From NCBI RefSeq assembly GCF_902459525.1, contig NZ_LR699166.1, forward strand, positions 1,438,501 to 1,502,500: a stretch of 64,000 bases of DNA. Direction: 5' to 3'. The position numbers and the translations under genes are program-made. This document shows, piece after piece, positions 47,940 through 55,544 of this stretch (the first letter of the stretch is position 1; every line of letters starts with the position of its first letter). Source of the DNA: Sideroxydans sp. CL21. Lineage in GTDB: Bacteria > Pseudomonadota > Gammaproteobacteria > Burkholderiales > Gallionellaceae. The notes below the pieces were generated by a model. The model did no database searches. It was not told the origin of the DNA and was given only the letters and a program-made list of their open reading frames with translations.

Positions 47940-49599
47940 ATCTGCAAAAGAAAAAGGAAAGGGGCGAATGTTCGTGTTTGTGTATCTGCTTTCGCTCTTG
48001 TGTATTGGTATTGGCTATCTGTCCATTCTGCCTCTCTTTGAAGGATTTGACGAAACCGCACATTACTCAAGTCTGCGTCAAATATCAGATACCGGAACAA
48101 TCCCACTTTATGGCACAAGTTATTTAGCTCAGGAAGTTATCGATTACCAAGGGCCTGTTCCATATGGCTCGGGTAAGCCGCCATTTGATCACGGCATGGT
48201 TTATTCGAAATTTTTCAAGCAACCCGAGTTGGTCGAGCAATATCAGCAAACTTATCGTCAGCACTTGCCAAGTATTATGTATCGCCCAAGTAATGAGTTG
48301 AACTGGCAGGCGCAGCATCCACCCCTCTATTACTTGCTCTTGGTGCCCTTGATAAAGGCTTTAGACGAATTTTCATTTTCCACGCAATTCTTTTTGCTGC
48401 GACTGGCTTCATTTTTTCTTGCATTGTCCGGTGTGGCTTTGGGCTTATTAGCTGTTAATCAGTCGAACGAGCCGCCAGAACGCAATCCCGCTATGATTGG
48501 ATTTTTGCTGTATCCGATTATATTACCGATGTTTTTTTCGGAATTCACGCGCATCGGCAATGATTCGCTGTGCATTTTTTTCGTTGGCCTTGTCGCTTAC
48601 CTTTTTTCTTTGTGGCTTAAAGACGAACGCAATACAAAAATATCTGTTGCGATTGGTATTGTGTTAGGAATGGGGTTGTTAACAAAAGCCTTTTTCTTGC
48701 CTATCACAGTGGCCTTGGCGATGTTCCTATTGACGAGGCTGTTGCTAGGCAAGCGTGATGAAGTTATGCGCTCGGAGCGAATCTGGAGCCTATTTCAGAT
48801 TTTCTTGCCGGCAATGTTTATAGGCAGTGGCTGGTATCTATATAAGCTTATGATATTCGGTGAGCTGACTGGTAGTAGCGAAGCTATTCAACTAGCTCAT
48901 CAAGGAGGATTGATTGCAGGCTTAAAAGCAAATTTCTCTCTTTATGCTTTGATTCGTGGCGTTACAGCTACGCTGGTATCTTACTCTTGGGCCGGAACAT
49001 GGTCTTTGGCACGATTGCCCGCACTTCTTCACCTCCCCCTGCTAGCACTGGCTATATGGGTTGTCTTTGCCTATTTTAGGCAGCTAAAACTACACCGTCT
49101 AACTGGTCCGGCATGGTTGCCCGTTTGGATATTTTGTTTTTTTGCATTCGGGCTTATTTGGCATGTGATTGTAGGTGTGGCTCTAAACGGTAATGGAGCA
49201 ACACCCGGCTGGTATTTGCATATTCTAATGCCGTGGGCCGCACCTGCCATTGGGATGGGGATATCTTCAATCTTTCAGCATCGTCACGCTAGAGTGCTAC
49301 TGATTGTATTGCTGGTATATGCTGTTTTGTATCAGATAATGGCACTCTGGTCACAATTGGCATTATTCACCGGTTGCGCGACCAAGGGTGATGACAAAAG
49401 CTATGTCTTTTCAGGCTCAGCTTTTTGTATTGATCAGACTTCTCTATTAATGGATCGAATGGCTGTACTGGGGTATCCGGGCTTGGCCGTTATTGGTTTT
49501 AGTGGGGGGGTGATTTGTTTTCTATGGTTATTGGTGAAACTGTGGAATGCAAGGCATTCAATTTCTTCCGTTAACGTTATGCATGTAGGGCAAAAATGA
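47929..49599 (+). CDS. GT-C-type membrane glycosyltransferase (putative)
   Basis: 556 residues, about eleven membrane helices. First periplasmic loop carries PLFEGFDETAHYSSLRQI, an acidic pair (DE) just after the first helix as in GT-C/DUF2142-like transferases, and NWQAQHPPLYYLLLVPL resembles their Q-x-P-P-L-Y motif. Likely transfers a lipid-linked sugar on the periplasmic side. AT-rich coding sequence. Confidence 0.75.
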   Translation: MIFESAKEKGKGRMFVFVYLLSLLCIGIGYLSILPLFEGFDETAHYSSLRQISDTGTIPLYGTSYLAQEVIDYQGPVPYGSGKPPFDHGMVYSKFFKQPELVEQYQQTYRQHLPSIMYRPSNELNWQAQHPPLYYLLLVPLIKALDEFSFSTQFFLLRLASFFLALSGVALGLLAVNQSNEPPERNPAMIGFLLYPIILPMFFSEFTRIGNDSLCIFFVGLVAYLFSLWLKDERNTKISVAIGIVLGMGLLTKAFFLPITVALAMFLLTRLLLGKRDEVMRSERIWSLFQIFLPAMFIGSGWYLYKLMIFGELTGSSEAIQLAHQGGLIAGLKANFSLYALIRGVTATLVSYSWAGTWSLARLPALLHLPLLALAIWVVFAYFRQLKLHRLTGPAWLPVWIFCFFAFGLIWHVIVGVALNGNGATPGWYLHILMPWAAPAIGMGISSIFQHRHARVLLIVLLVYAVLYQIMALWSQLALFTGCATKGDDKSYVFSGSAFCIDQTSLLMDRMAVLGYPGLAVIGFSGGVICFLWLLVKLWNARHSISSVNVMHVGQK

Positions 49600-50390
49600 G
49601 AAATGCGCTGATTGGATTTTCTGGTTTCGTCGGGTCAACTTTGTTAAAGCAAGCTCCTTTCGAATCCTTATATCGTTCCACCAATATCGGTGAAATAGAT
49701 GGCAAATCTTTCAATACGGTTTTCTGTGCTGGCGCACCCGCGCAAAAGTGGATCGCGAATCGCGAACCTGAAGCAGATCGTGAAAAGATTGAAGGATTGA
49801 TCGCACACCTGAAGTCGATGACCTGCAAGACATTTGTTCTGATCAGCACCGTAGACGTATTCAAGAATCCGGTTGGTGTCGATGAAGACACATCTATCGA
49901 AGAAGCTGGACTTCACGCTTATGGTTTGAATCGTCGCTTGCTGGAAAAGTTTGTAGAAAGCCACTTCCCTCGCCATTTGATCGTGCGCCTACCTGGCTTG
50001 GTGGGCCCGGGGTTGCGAAAAAACGTCATTTTCGATTTCCTGAATGACAATAATCTCCACGCGATTGATAGCCGGGGCGTCTTTCAGTTCTATCCGATGG
50101 TCAATCTTTGGTACGACATTCAAATTGCACTTGATGCAGGATTGAAATTAGTTCATCTCACAGCAGCTCCGATCAGCGTTGCTGATGTCTCGGCGCAAGG
50201 ATTTGGCAAGCCGTTTGAGCAAGCACAGGCAAATAGTTCGGCTGTTTACGATCTGCGAACACAACACGCGCAGATTTTCGGCACTTCAGGTCAGTATCAA
50301 TACAGCCGACGTGAAACCATTCAAGCGGTTCGTGCCTATGCACAATCGGAACCTCGGACACTTAAAGCATCGCAAGGAACAAGCGCATGA
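49596..50390 (+). CDS. NAD-dependent epimerase/dehydratase-like protein (short)
   Basis: 264 residues. N-terminal RNALIGFSGFVGSTLL is a Rossmann-type G-x-x-G-x-x-G start, FVLISTVDVFKNP and HAYGLNRRLLEKFV give the S and the Y-x-x-x-R (Lys replaced by Arg), so the catalytic Y-x-x-x-K is altered. It may be a reductase-like binding protein or an atypical epimerase. Overlaps both neighbours by 4 nt. Confidence 0.75.
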   Translation: MRNALIGFSGFVGSTLLKQAPFESLYRSTNIGEIDGKSFNTVFCAGAPAQKWIANREPEADREKIEGLIAHLKSMTCKTFVLISTVDVFKNPVGVDEDTSIEEAGLHAYGLNRRLLEKFVESHFPRHLIVRLPGLVGPGLRKNVIFDFLNDNNLHAIDSRGVFQFYPMVNLWYDIQIALDAGLKLVHLTAAPISVADVSAQGFGKPFEQAQANSSAVYDLRTQHAQIFGTSGQYQYSRRETIQAVRAYAQSEPRTLKASQGTSA

Positions 50391-51223
50391 GGCTGGCCAT
50401 TTCCAACATCGCGTGGGACACATCTGAAGATGAAGACATCGCCAAGCTGCTTAATCGCTATGGCGTGGATGCGATTGATATCGCGCCAGGAAAGTATTTC
50501 CCAGAGCCCGCCAAGGCGACTGATGAGGAAATTTTGCGCGCAAAACGCTGGTGGACTGAACGTGGCATCGAAATCACCGGGATGCAGGCATTGTTGTTTG
50601 GCACTGCCGGGTTGAATGTATTTGGTTCGTCTGAAGTGCAGGATACGATGCTGCAACACCTCACTGCGGTGTGTCGCATCGGCGCTGGCGTAGGCGCTAC
50701 CCGCTTGGTGTTCGGTTCGCCTAAGAACCGAGACAGGAATGGATTAAGCGATGATCAGGTCATGGAGATTGCGATTCCGTTCTTTAGACGACTGGGCGAT
50801 ATTGCTCAATCCTATGGTGTCGTGATTTGCCTGGAACCTAATCCTCCCTGTTATGGCGCGAATTTCATGACAACGAGTGCTGAAACTGCAGATGTCGTCA
50901 GGCAAGTTGCGCATGCGGCGATACGCATGCAACTGGATACCGGGGCACTGACGATCAACGGTGAAGAACCCGCAGCAGTTTTGCAAAACAGCGTGATGCT
51001 GATAGGGCATATCCATGCTAGTGAGCCAGATCTCGTTCCATTGGGTGATGGTGGTACAGACCATGCGAATGTTGCTGAGTGCTTGAAATCGTTATTACCA
51101 GATCACATTGTTTCCATCGAAATGCTGGCAACCAAGAATGAGTCGCATCTTGTATCGATTGAGCGCGCGCTGGGAGTGGCGATTCGGCACTACCGTAATG
51201 AACGCAATGAGGGCGGTGTATGA
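50387..51223 (+). CDS. Sugar phosphate isomerase/epimerase (AP endonuclease 2-like TIM barrel)
   Basis: 278 residues. MRLAISNIAWDTSEDEDIAKLL start, VICLEPNPPCYGANF with the metal-ligand Glu, IRMQLDTGALTI, IGHIHASEPD and IVSIEMLATKN give the His/Asp/Glu metal site typical of the xylose-isomerase-like (AP2Ec) family. Probably interconverts a keto/aldo sugar or epimerises it. Four-nt overlaps on both sides. Confidence 0.82.
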   Translation: MRLAISNIAWDTSEDEDIAKLLNRYGVDAIDIAPGKYFPEPAKATDEEILRAKRWWTERGIEITGMQALLFGTAGLNVFGSSEVQDTMLQHLTAVCRIGAGVGATRLVFGSPKNRDRNGLSDDQVMEIAIPFFRRLGDIAQSYGVVICLEPNPPCYGANFMTTSAETADVVRQVAHAAIRMQLDTGALTINGEEPAAVLQNSVMLIGHIHASEPDLVPLGDGGTDHANVAECLKSLLPDHIVSIEMLATKNESHLVSIERALGVAIRHYRNERNEGGV

Positions 51224-51576
51224 AATGGCTTATCCTTTTTCTTGGCATTGCTTGTAATGCATCGGCGAGTGTGTTGGTTAAAATCGCGATGATGCCGCCG
51301 CGCAGGTTTCCCTCGCTCAGCGATCCCCTGGCGTCACTTGGCAACTGGCCGTTCTGGCTGGGTTTGGCGCTTTATGGCGCAGCGTTCCTGCTGTATGCCG
51401 CAGCCTTGGCCCGTTTGCCACTAAATGTGGCACATCCGGTGCTTACTTCGGGGGCGATAGCTGCCGTGGCATTGTGCTCTTGGCTGATTTTTCGCGAGCC
51501 TTTCCACTGGACAACCATCACGGGCATTTTGCTGGTTGTGGCCGGTGTCATGCTAATCACGGTTCGTGTAGGTTAA
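51220..51576 (+). CDS. SMR/EamA-like small flippase subunit
   Basis: 118 residues with four helices. ILFLGIACNASASVLVKIAM and LPLNVAHPVLTSGAIAAVALCSWLIFREPF match the small multidrug resistance/EamA family, including ArnE-ArnF type subunits. Next to GtrB-like and GT-C-like proteins it is a candidate to flip an undecaprenyl-phosphate sugar. That role is inferred from context. Confidence 0.75.
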   Translation: MKWLILFLGIACNASASVLVKIAMMPPRRFPSLSDPLASLGNWPFWLGLALYGAAFLLYAAALARLPLNVAHPVLTSGAIAAVALCSWLIFREPFHWTTITGILLVVAGVMLITVRVG

Positions 51577-51590
51577 AAAGAAAATTGAAA

Positions 51591-52403
51591 ATGAATAATT
51601 CTGATATTACTCCACAAGTTCGCGCCTGTTGGCAGGTTCCAGCTTTTGAAGCGCTGCTGTGGCGTGGCCGTCAGCATCCTTGGTGTGTTGTGATCCCTGT
51701 CATCAATGAAGGCGAACGAATCAAAAGCCTGCTCGTCAGAATGTCCGCGTTCAGGATTGAAGGTTTCGCCGATATTATCATTGTGGATGGCGGCAGCACG
51801 GATGGGTCGCTCGGCCTTGAATCGATTCAAGAGATTGGGGTGCGTGGCTTGCTACTCAAGACTGGCCCTGGCAAGTTGAGTGCTCAACTGCGCTGTGCCT
51901 ATGCATTTGCACTCGACCAAGGTTATGAGGGCATTGTAACCATTGATGGCAATGACAAGGATGATCCGGAAGCGATACCTAGATTCATCGAGGCGCTAAA
52001 GCAGGGCGTGGATTTTGTTCAAGCTTCGCGCTTTATTTCGGGGGGAGTCGCCGAAAACACACCGAAATCGCGGGATTTTGCAATCCGCTTTATTCATGCG
52101 CCGATGCTGAGTCTGTTTTCCGGTTTTCACTGGACGGACACCACACAAGGTTTTCGTGCTTACAGCCGCAAGATGCTGCTAGACCCTAAAATTGCTCCGT
52201 TTCGTAATGCCTTTATGACTTATGAACTGTTGGCATATCTCTCCTATCGCGCGCCAAAACTTGGTTATCGTTGTGTTGAATTGCCGACCATACGTCGCTA
52301 TCCAAAGGGTGAAGTGCCCACCAAGATCAGTAGCTTCAAGGGGAATCTCTCTGTGTTAGAAGTGCTTCTGCGAGCATGTTTAGGCAACTACAACCCTAGT
52401 TGA
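51591..52403 (+). CDS. Family 2 glycosyltransferase (DPM1-like)
   Basis: 270 residues. WCVVIPVINEGERIKSLL, DIIIVDGGSTDGSLGLES and IVTIDGNDKDDPEAIP, the last replacing the usual D-A-D/H-D-P-E. Without C-terminal membrane helices, unlike the transferase at 45784. ATG 51591 has a weak AAAAAG upstream; it lies 14 nt after the SMR gene. Confidence 0.83.
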   Translation: MNNSDITPQVRACWQVPAFEALLWRGRQHPWCVVIPVINEGERIKSLLVRMSAFRIEGFADIIIVDGGSTDGSLGLESIQEIGVRGLLLKTGPGKLSAQLRCAYAFALDQGYEGIVTIDGNDKDDPEAIPRFIEALKQGVDFVQASRFISGGVAENTPKSRDFAIRFIHAPMLSLFSGFHWTDTTQGFRAYSRKMLLDPKIAPFRNAFMTYELLAYLSYRAPKLGYRCVELPTIRRYPKGEVPTKISSFKGNLSVLEVLLRACLGNYNPS

Positions 52404-52431
52404 TAATAATGAGCCATACAGTACGCAAAGC

Positions 52432-53421
52432 ATGATTGATCAAAATGCCCACGTTTCAGTCATTGTCGTCAATTGGAATGGTGAAAAGTTTCTAGAGCAA
52501 TGCCTGACCTCGCTCATGACTCAGACTGTTTCACCAAACGAGATCATTCTTGTCGACAATGCAAGCTCAGATGGCTCCCTTGAAATCGCGCGGCGGTTTC
52601 CGTCAGTGCAATTAATCGCGTTGAATGAGAACACCGGCTTTGCGCTAGGAAATAATCTAGCAATCAAAGCAGTGTCAACGGAGTCTGAATGGATTGCATT
52701 GCTTAATCCGGATGCGTTTGCCGAACCACGTTGGCTGGAAGAACTGCTGGCAGCAACTAAGCGCAACCCAGAATTCGATGCATTCGGGAGCCAGTTGGTC
52801 AATGCGGCCAATCCAACTGTGCTGGATAGTGCCGGTGATGCTTATCACATGAGTGGCTTAGCTTGGAATATGGGACATGGCATACCTTTGTCAGCAGCTG
52901 AGGATAGTGAGCGTGAAGTGTTTTCACCCTGTGCGGCTGCAGCGCTATATCGGTATAGCGCTATGCAGAAAGTCTGTGGATTTGACGAAGATTATTTCTG
53001 TTACATCGAAGATGTGGATCTCGGTTTTCGACTGAGATTGGCTGGTTACCGTTGTCTATATGTGCCACGTTCGGTGGTGCATCATGTAGGTTCAGGCACG
53101 GCTGGCGGGCAGGATAACAATTTCGCCATGTATCATGGCCACCGAAATATGGTATGGACCTTCGTAAAAAACATGCCGGGCTTTTTGTTCTGGCTGTTGC
53201 TGCCGCTGCATGTGGCGCTTAATCTGGCGAGCATCATCTGGTTTACATTAAGGCGAGGTAGGGGTGATGTGATCTGGCGCGCGAAGCGCGATGCATTGAT
53301 GGGCTTGCCGAAAATGTGGCGTAAACGTCGACACATACAAAAAGCACGGGTTGCATCAATTGCTGAGGTTTGGCAACAGTTAGATACGCGGTTGAATATA
53401 ACCAAGCTTGGTAGAAAGTAA
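52432..53421 (+). CDS. Family 2 glycosyltransferase (rhamnosyltransferase-like)
   Basis: 329 residues. VSVIVVNWNGEKFLEQCLTS, EIILVDNASSDGSLEIA and ALLNPDAFAEPRWLEEL, then CYIEDVDLGFRLRLAGYRC: the classic O-antigen/rhamnan GT2 pattern (N-P-D in place of D-x-D). Last glycosyltransferase of the locus, followed by about 120 nt without a gene. Confidence 0.86.
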   Translation: MIDQNAHVSVIVVNWNGEKFLEQCLTSLMTQTVSPNEIILVDNASSDGSLEIARRFPSVQLIALNENTGFALGNNLAIKAVSTESEWIALLNPDAFAEPRWLEELLAATKRNPEFDAFGSQLVNAANPTVLDSAGDAYHMSGLAWNMGHGIPLSAAEDSEREVFSPCAAAALYRYSAMQKVCGFDEDYFCYIEDVDLGFRLRLAGYRCLYVPRSVVHHVGSGTAGGQDNNFAMYHGHRNMVWTFVKNMPGFLFWLLLPLHVALNLASIIWFTLRRGRGDVIWRAKRDALMGLPKMWRKRRHIQKARVASIAEVWQQLDTRLNITKLGRK

Positions 53422-53542
53422 GTTAGCGAAGCGACAATGTATAAGAGAAGAATTCGCTGTACCCTATGCCAACTAAATGAATAACCAAAGGGTCGTTACT
53501 GATTGATGGCAGAACTATAGAAAGCAGATTAGGGAGAAGTAA

Positions 53543-54076
53543 ATGAAACTCGGGTTTAGTTTGACCAAAAAGCAGTTTGCATTGTTTGTGGTGATTTTAG
53601 TCGCAATGTTGGTAGGTGCCTGCTACAAATCCAATGAAGCCTCAACCCCTAAAACAAAGGAAGGCGAGATAGACCCGACGCGTCCACCAAAGATTGCTAA
53701 AGCATATTTCTATGATGGTGGAGTATGTCCTATTGATTCCAGTATTCCTAAAGTAGTATCGGATCTGATTGCCGTTTCCAAAAAACTTCCTTTATCTATC
53801 ACTGGCTGGGCAACGACCGACTCGACAGGTAAACCAGTTGCGCCCATGATTTTTGCAGTTTTAAGCAATGGCACTGGCACTTTTTATCTTGAGGGAAAGC
53901 GCACACCGCGACCCGATGTCGCAAATGGCAACCGTCTGCTTGATCTTGTGGGATTTGAGATTGCTGGTTCGCTAGCCAATATTCCTGTCGGCGACTATAA
54001 GCTCGGCATCGCTTCCGGAACTGAGTTTGTTGTCGACAATTGCAAGACACCGGTGGTTGTTCGTGTTGGTGAGTAA
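53543..54076 (+). CDS. Putative lipoprotein, 177 residues
   Basis: Signal with lipobox LVGAC, then a Thr/Pro-rich linker and a small beta-rich domain with two Cys (GGVCPID, VDNCKTP). Not recognised. ATG 53543 follows GGGAGAAG. It sits after the glycosyltransferases but has no obvious link to them. Confidence 0.6.
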   Translation: MKLGFSLTKKQFALFVVILVAMLVGACYKSNEASTPKTKEGEIDPTRPPKIAKAYFYDGGVCPIDSSIPKVVSDLIAVSKKLPLSITGWATTDSTGKPVAPMIFAVLSNGTGTFYLEGKRTPRPDVANGNRLLDLVGFEIAGSLANIPVGDYKLGIASGTEFVVDNCKTPVVVRVGE

Positions 54077-54152
54077 CAATGGATGTTCAGTTGAAAAATC
54101 GCTAGCAGTGAAGGGCGTCATCTTGGCCTTCGTGCTGGATGGCGATCAGTAA

Positions 54153-54389
54153 ATGTTTTTGATCAAAATATATTTCATCCTCGGCTTGGCAATGCTCCTG
54201 GCCGTGCTTTGGGATTTCAAAATCGTACCCAAAACCTCAAGCCTTCTTATAAAGCAGGCGGGAGACACAGAATCAGGATTTGCCCTGATTATTAACGCAA
54301 TCCGAAATTTGCTCGTAATGGGGGTATTTGCCTTTTTCTTCTGGCCGGCAGTTGTATGGTTGGAGTATCGCGGGGAGAGCGAAAAGTAG
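54153..54389 (+). CDS. Small membrane protein, 78 residues
   Basis: Two hydrophobic helices (LIKIYFILGLAMLLAVLWD, LVMGVFAFFFWPAVVWLEY) separated by a polar loop. Unknown function; no strong ribosome site, so its reality is moderately sure. Confidence 0.45.
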   Translation: MFLIKIYFILGLAMLLAVLWDFKIVPKTSSLLIKQAGDTESGFALIINAIRNLLVMGVFAFFFWPAVVWLEYRGESEK

Positions 54390-54476
54390 CCACGACAACG
54401 AAGATCATTAAACCTGGCGTATTGAGCTTCCCCAAAAAACATGACAGTGCTTATGGCTTGATTGGAGCAAAAGATG

Positions 54477-54508
54477 GCACACTGTAGCACTGATGTGCTA
54501 CAGTGTGC
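54477..54508. promoter_or_regulatory. 32-bp perfect palindrome upstream of an antitoxin gene
   Basis: GCACACTGTAGCAC-TGAT-GTGCTACAGTGTGC: 14-bp arms, 4-bp centre, 26 nt before the antitoxin start. No T-run, so not a terminator. The position and symmetry fit an operator for a ribbon-helix-helix antitoxin. Confidence 0.7.
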
Positions 54509-54534
54509 GCGTTCCTTAATTCTTGGAGACGGCT

Positions 54535-54819
54535 ATGTCTACGACCACCATACGTTTGCCGGAAGACCTGAAAGTTCGCGTTGCAGAGGCAGCGAAGCGT
54601 TCCGGCACAACCACGCACGCCTTCATTCTTGATGCCATTGCGGAAAAGACTAAACAGGAGGGTTTGCGGGCCGCTTTCGATGCTGTTGCCGAGGATCGCT
54701 ACGCCCGTATCGTTGCTACCGGGCAGACGATTCCGTGGCAGGAAATGCGCAGTTATCTGGAAGAGCATCTTGCCGGTAAAGAAGCAAAACGTCCGGCTGC
54801 CCGCAAATTGGCGCGCTGA
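54535..54819 (+). CDS. Ribbon-helix-helix (CopG/ParD-like) antitoxin
   Basis: 94 residues. The N-terminal MSTTTIRLPEDLKVRVAEAA is the ribbon-helix-helix DNA-binding start, with a helical, basic C-terminus (AGKEAKRPAARKLAR). ATG 54535 follows TTGGAGA. Next gene encodes the toxin 2 nt later. Confidence 0.8.
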   Translation: MSTTTIRLPEDLKVRVAEAAKRSGTTTHAFILDAIAEKTKQEGLRAAFDAVAEDRYARIVATGQTIPWQEMRSYLEEHLAGKEAKRPAARKLAR

Positions 54820-54821
54820 AA

Positions 54822-55118
54822 TTGTCGCGCATCGAATTAGCGCTGGAAGTGGGGGATGATTTCGATCGCATCCTTGATCACCTTGTCCAATATCAGGTCG
54901 AGAATCCGGCGTTGCGCATCCGGGAGATTGTCGAAGCAATTAACGTGTTGGAGCACAACCCAATGATTGGTCGCCCCGCATTTAACGACAAGCGAGAGTT
55001 GGTGATCGGGCATCGCTCGCACGGCTATATGGCTTTGTATCGTTATATTGTGGAAGTTGATACCGTTTTTATCCTTGCCGTGCGTAGCCAGCAGGAGGCT
55101 GGCTATACGGGACTTTGA
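54822..55118 (+). CDS. ParE/RelE-type toxin
   Basis: 98 residues from a TTG start at 54822, directly after the antitoxin stop. ALEVGDDFDRILDHLVQYQ, RIREIVEAINVLEHNPMIGRP and LVIGHRSHGYMALYRYI are the RelE/ParE pattern, ending in AVRSQQEAGY. Toxin type (gyrase or mRNA target) cannot be told from the sequence. Confidence 0.8.
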   Translation: MSRIELALEVGDDFDRILDHLVQYQVENPALRIREIVEAINVLEHNPMIGRPAFNDKRELVIGHRSHGYMALYRYIVEVDTVFILAVRSQQEAGYTGL

Positions 55119-55372
55119 GTGGGAAGGCAGCCGGTATGACGTTTGTTTTGACGTAGTGCGTATTGAAACTTCCGCCACTAAGCGCGCATACGCATTGCAG
55201 TGGGGGAGGGGCAGTGATCAGAACGCAGGAGCGCCACCACCACCACGACTTGCCTCGTATCCCGACAGGTTCGGTGACATAGTGAAGATTGGGTGTGACT
55301 GATGGTGTAGAATGCCGCGCGGTCAAGTTGCCTAAGCTGATACTAGGCATTTTGCTTGTTCCGGCCACAAAA
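55119..55372. other. Intergenic region between the toxin gene and tRNA-Leu
   Basis: About 250 nt. A TAGAAT (55306-55311) could be a -10 on the + strand, and a weak GCCTA/TAGGC hairpin follows at 55330-55348, but no gene is evident. No integrase or tRNA-derived direct repeat was seen. Confidence 0.4.
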
Positions 55373-55399
55373 CAAAAATGGCTCGCTTGCGCGAACCAT
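55373..55399 (-). terminator. Terminator of tRNA-Leu
   Basis: On the - strand, ATGGTTCGC pairs with GCGAGCCAT (one G-U) around GCAA, followed by five T. It sits 12 nt beyond the tRNA 3' end. Confidence 0.8.
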
Positions 55400-55411
55400 C
55401 TTGTTAATAAC

Positions 55412-55498
55412 TGGTGCCCAGAAGAGGACTCGAACCTCCACAGTCTTGCAACCGCTAGGACCTGAACCTAGTGCGTCTACCAATTCCGCCATCTGGGC
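55412..55498 (-). tRNA. tRNA-Leu(CAG)
   Basis: 87 nt with encoded CCA. Acceptor stem GCCCAGA pairs with TCTGGGC; the anticodon arm is CTAGG-TTCAGGT-CCTAG, anticodon CAG, with a long variable arm typical of Leu tRNA and a TTCGAGT T-loop. Confidence 0.95.
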
Positions 55499-55515
55499 AT
55501 TGCTTGAGGGTGCGC

Positions 55516-55544
55516 ACTTTAATTGCTATAGGATTTTGTGTCAA
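55516..55544 (-). promoter_or_regulatory. Promoter of tRNA-Leu, overlapping the rnr start
   Basis: On the - strand: consensus -35 TTGACA (55539-55544), exactly 17 nt, -10 TAAAGT (55516-55521), transcription start expected near 55509, 11 nt before the tRNA. The -35 includes the first base of the rnr ATG. Confidence 0.78.

Noticed and set aside
54477-54508. Palindrome as a terminator of the preceding gene
   Set aside because: No T-run on either strand and it is placed like an operator before the antitoxin gene.
55306-55348. Small RNA from a TAGAAT box to a weak hairpin
   Set aside because: No fitting -35, and only a 5-bp stem; too weak to call.
55412-55498. tRNA-Leu as a proven integration site
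   Set aside because: No integrase gene and no copy of the tRNA 3' end were found in the window, so this is left as a hypothesis only.
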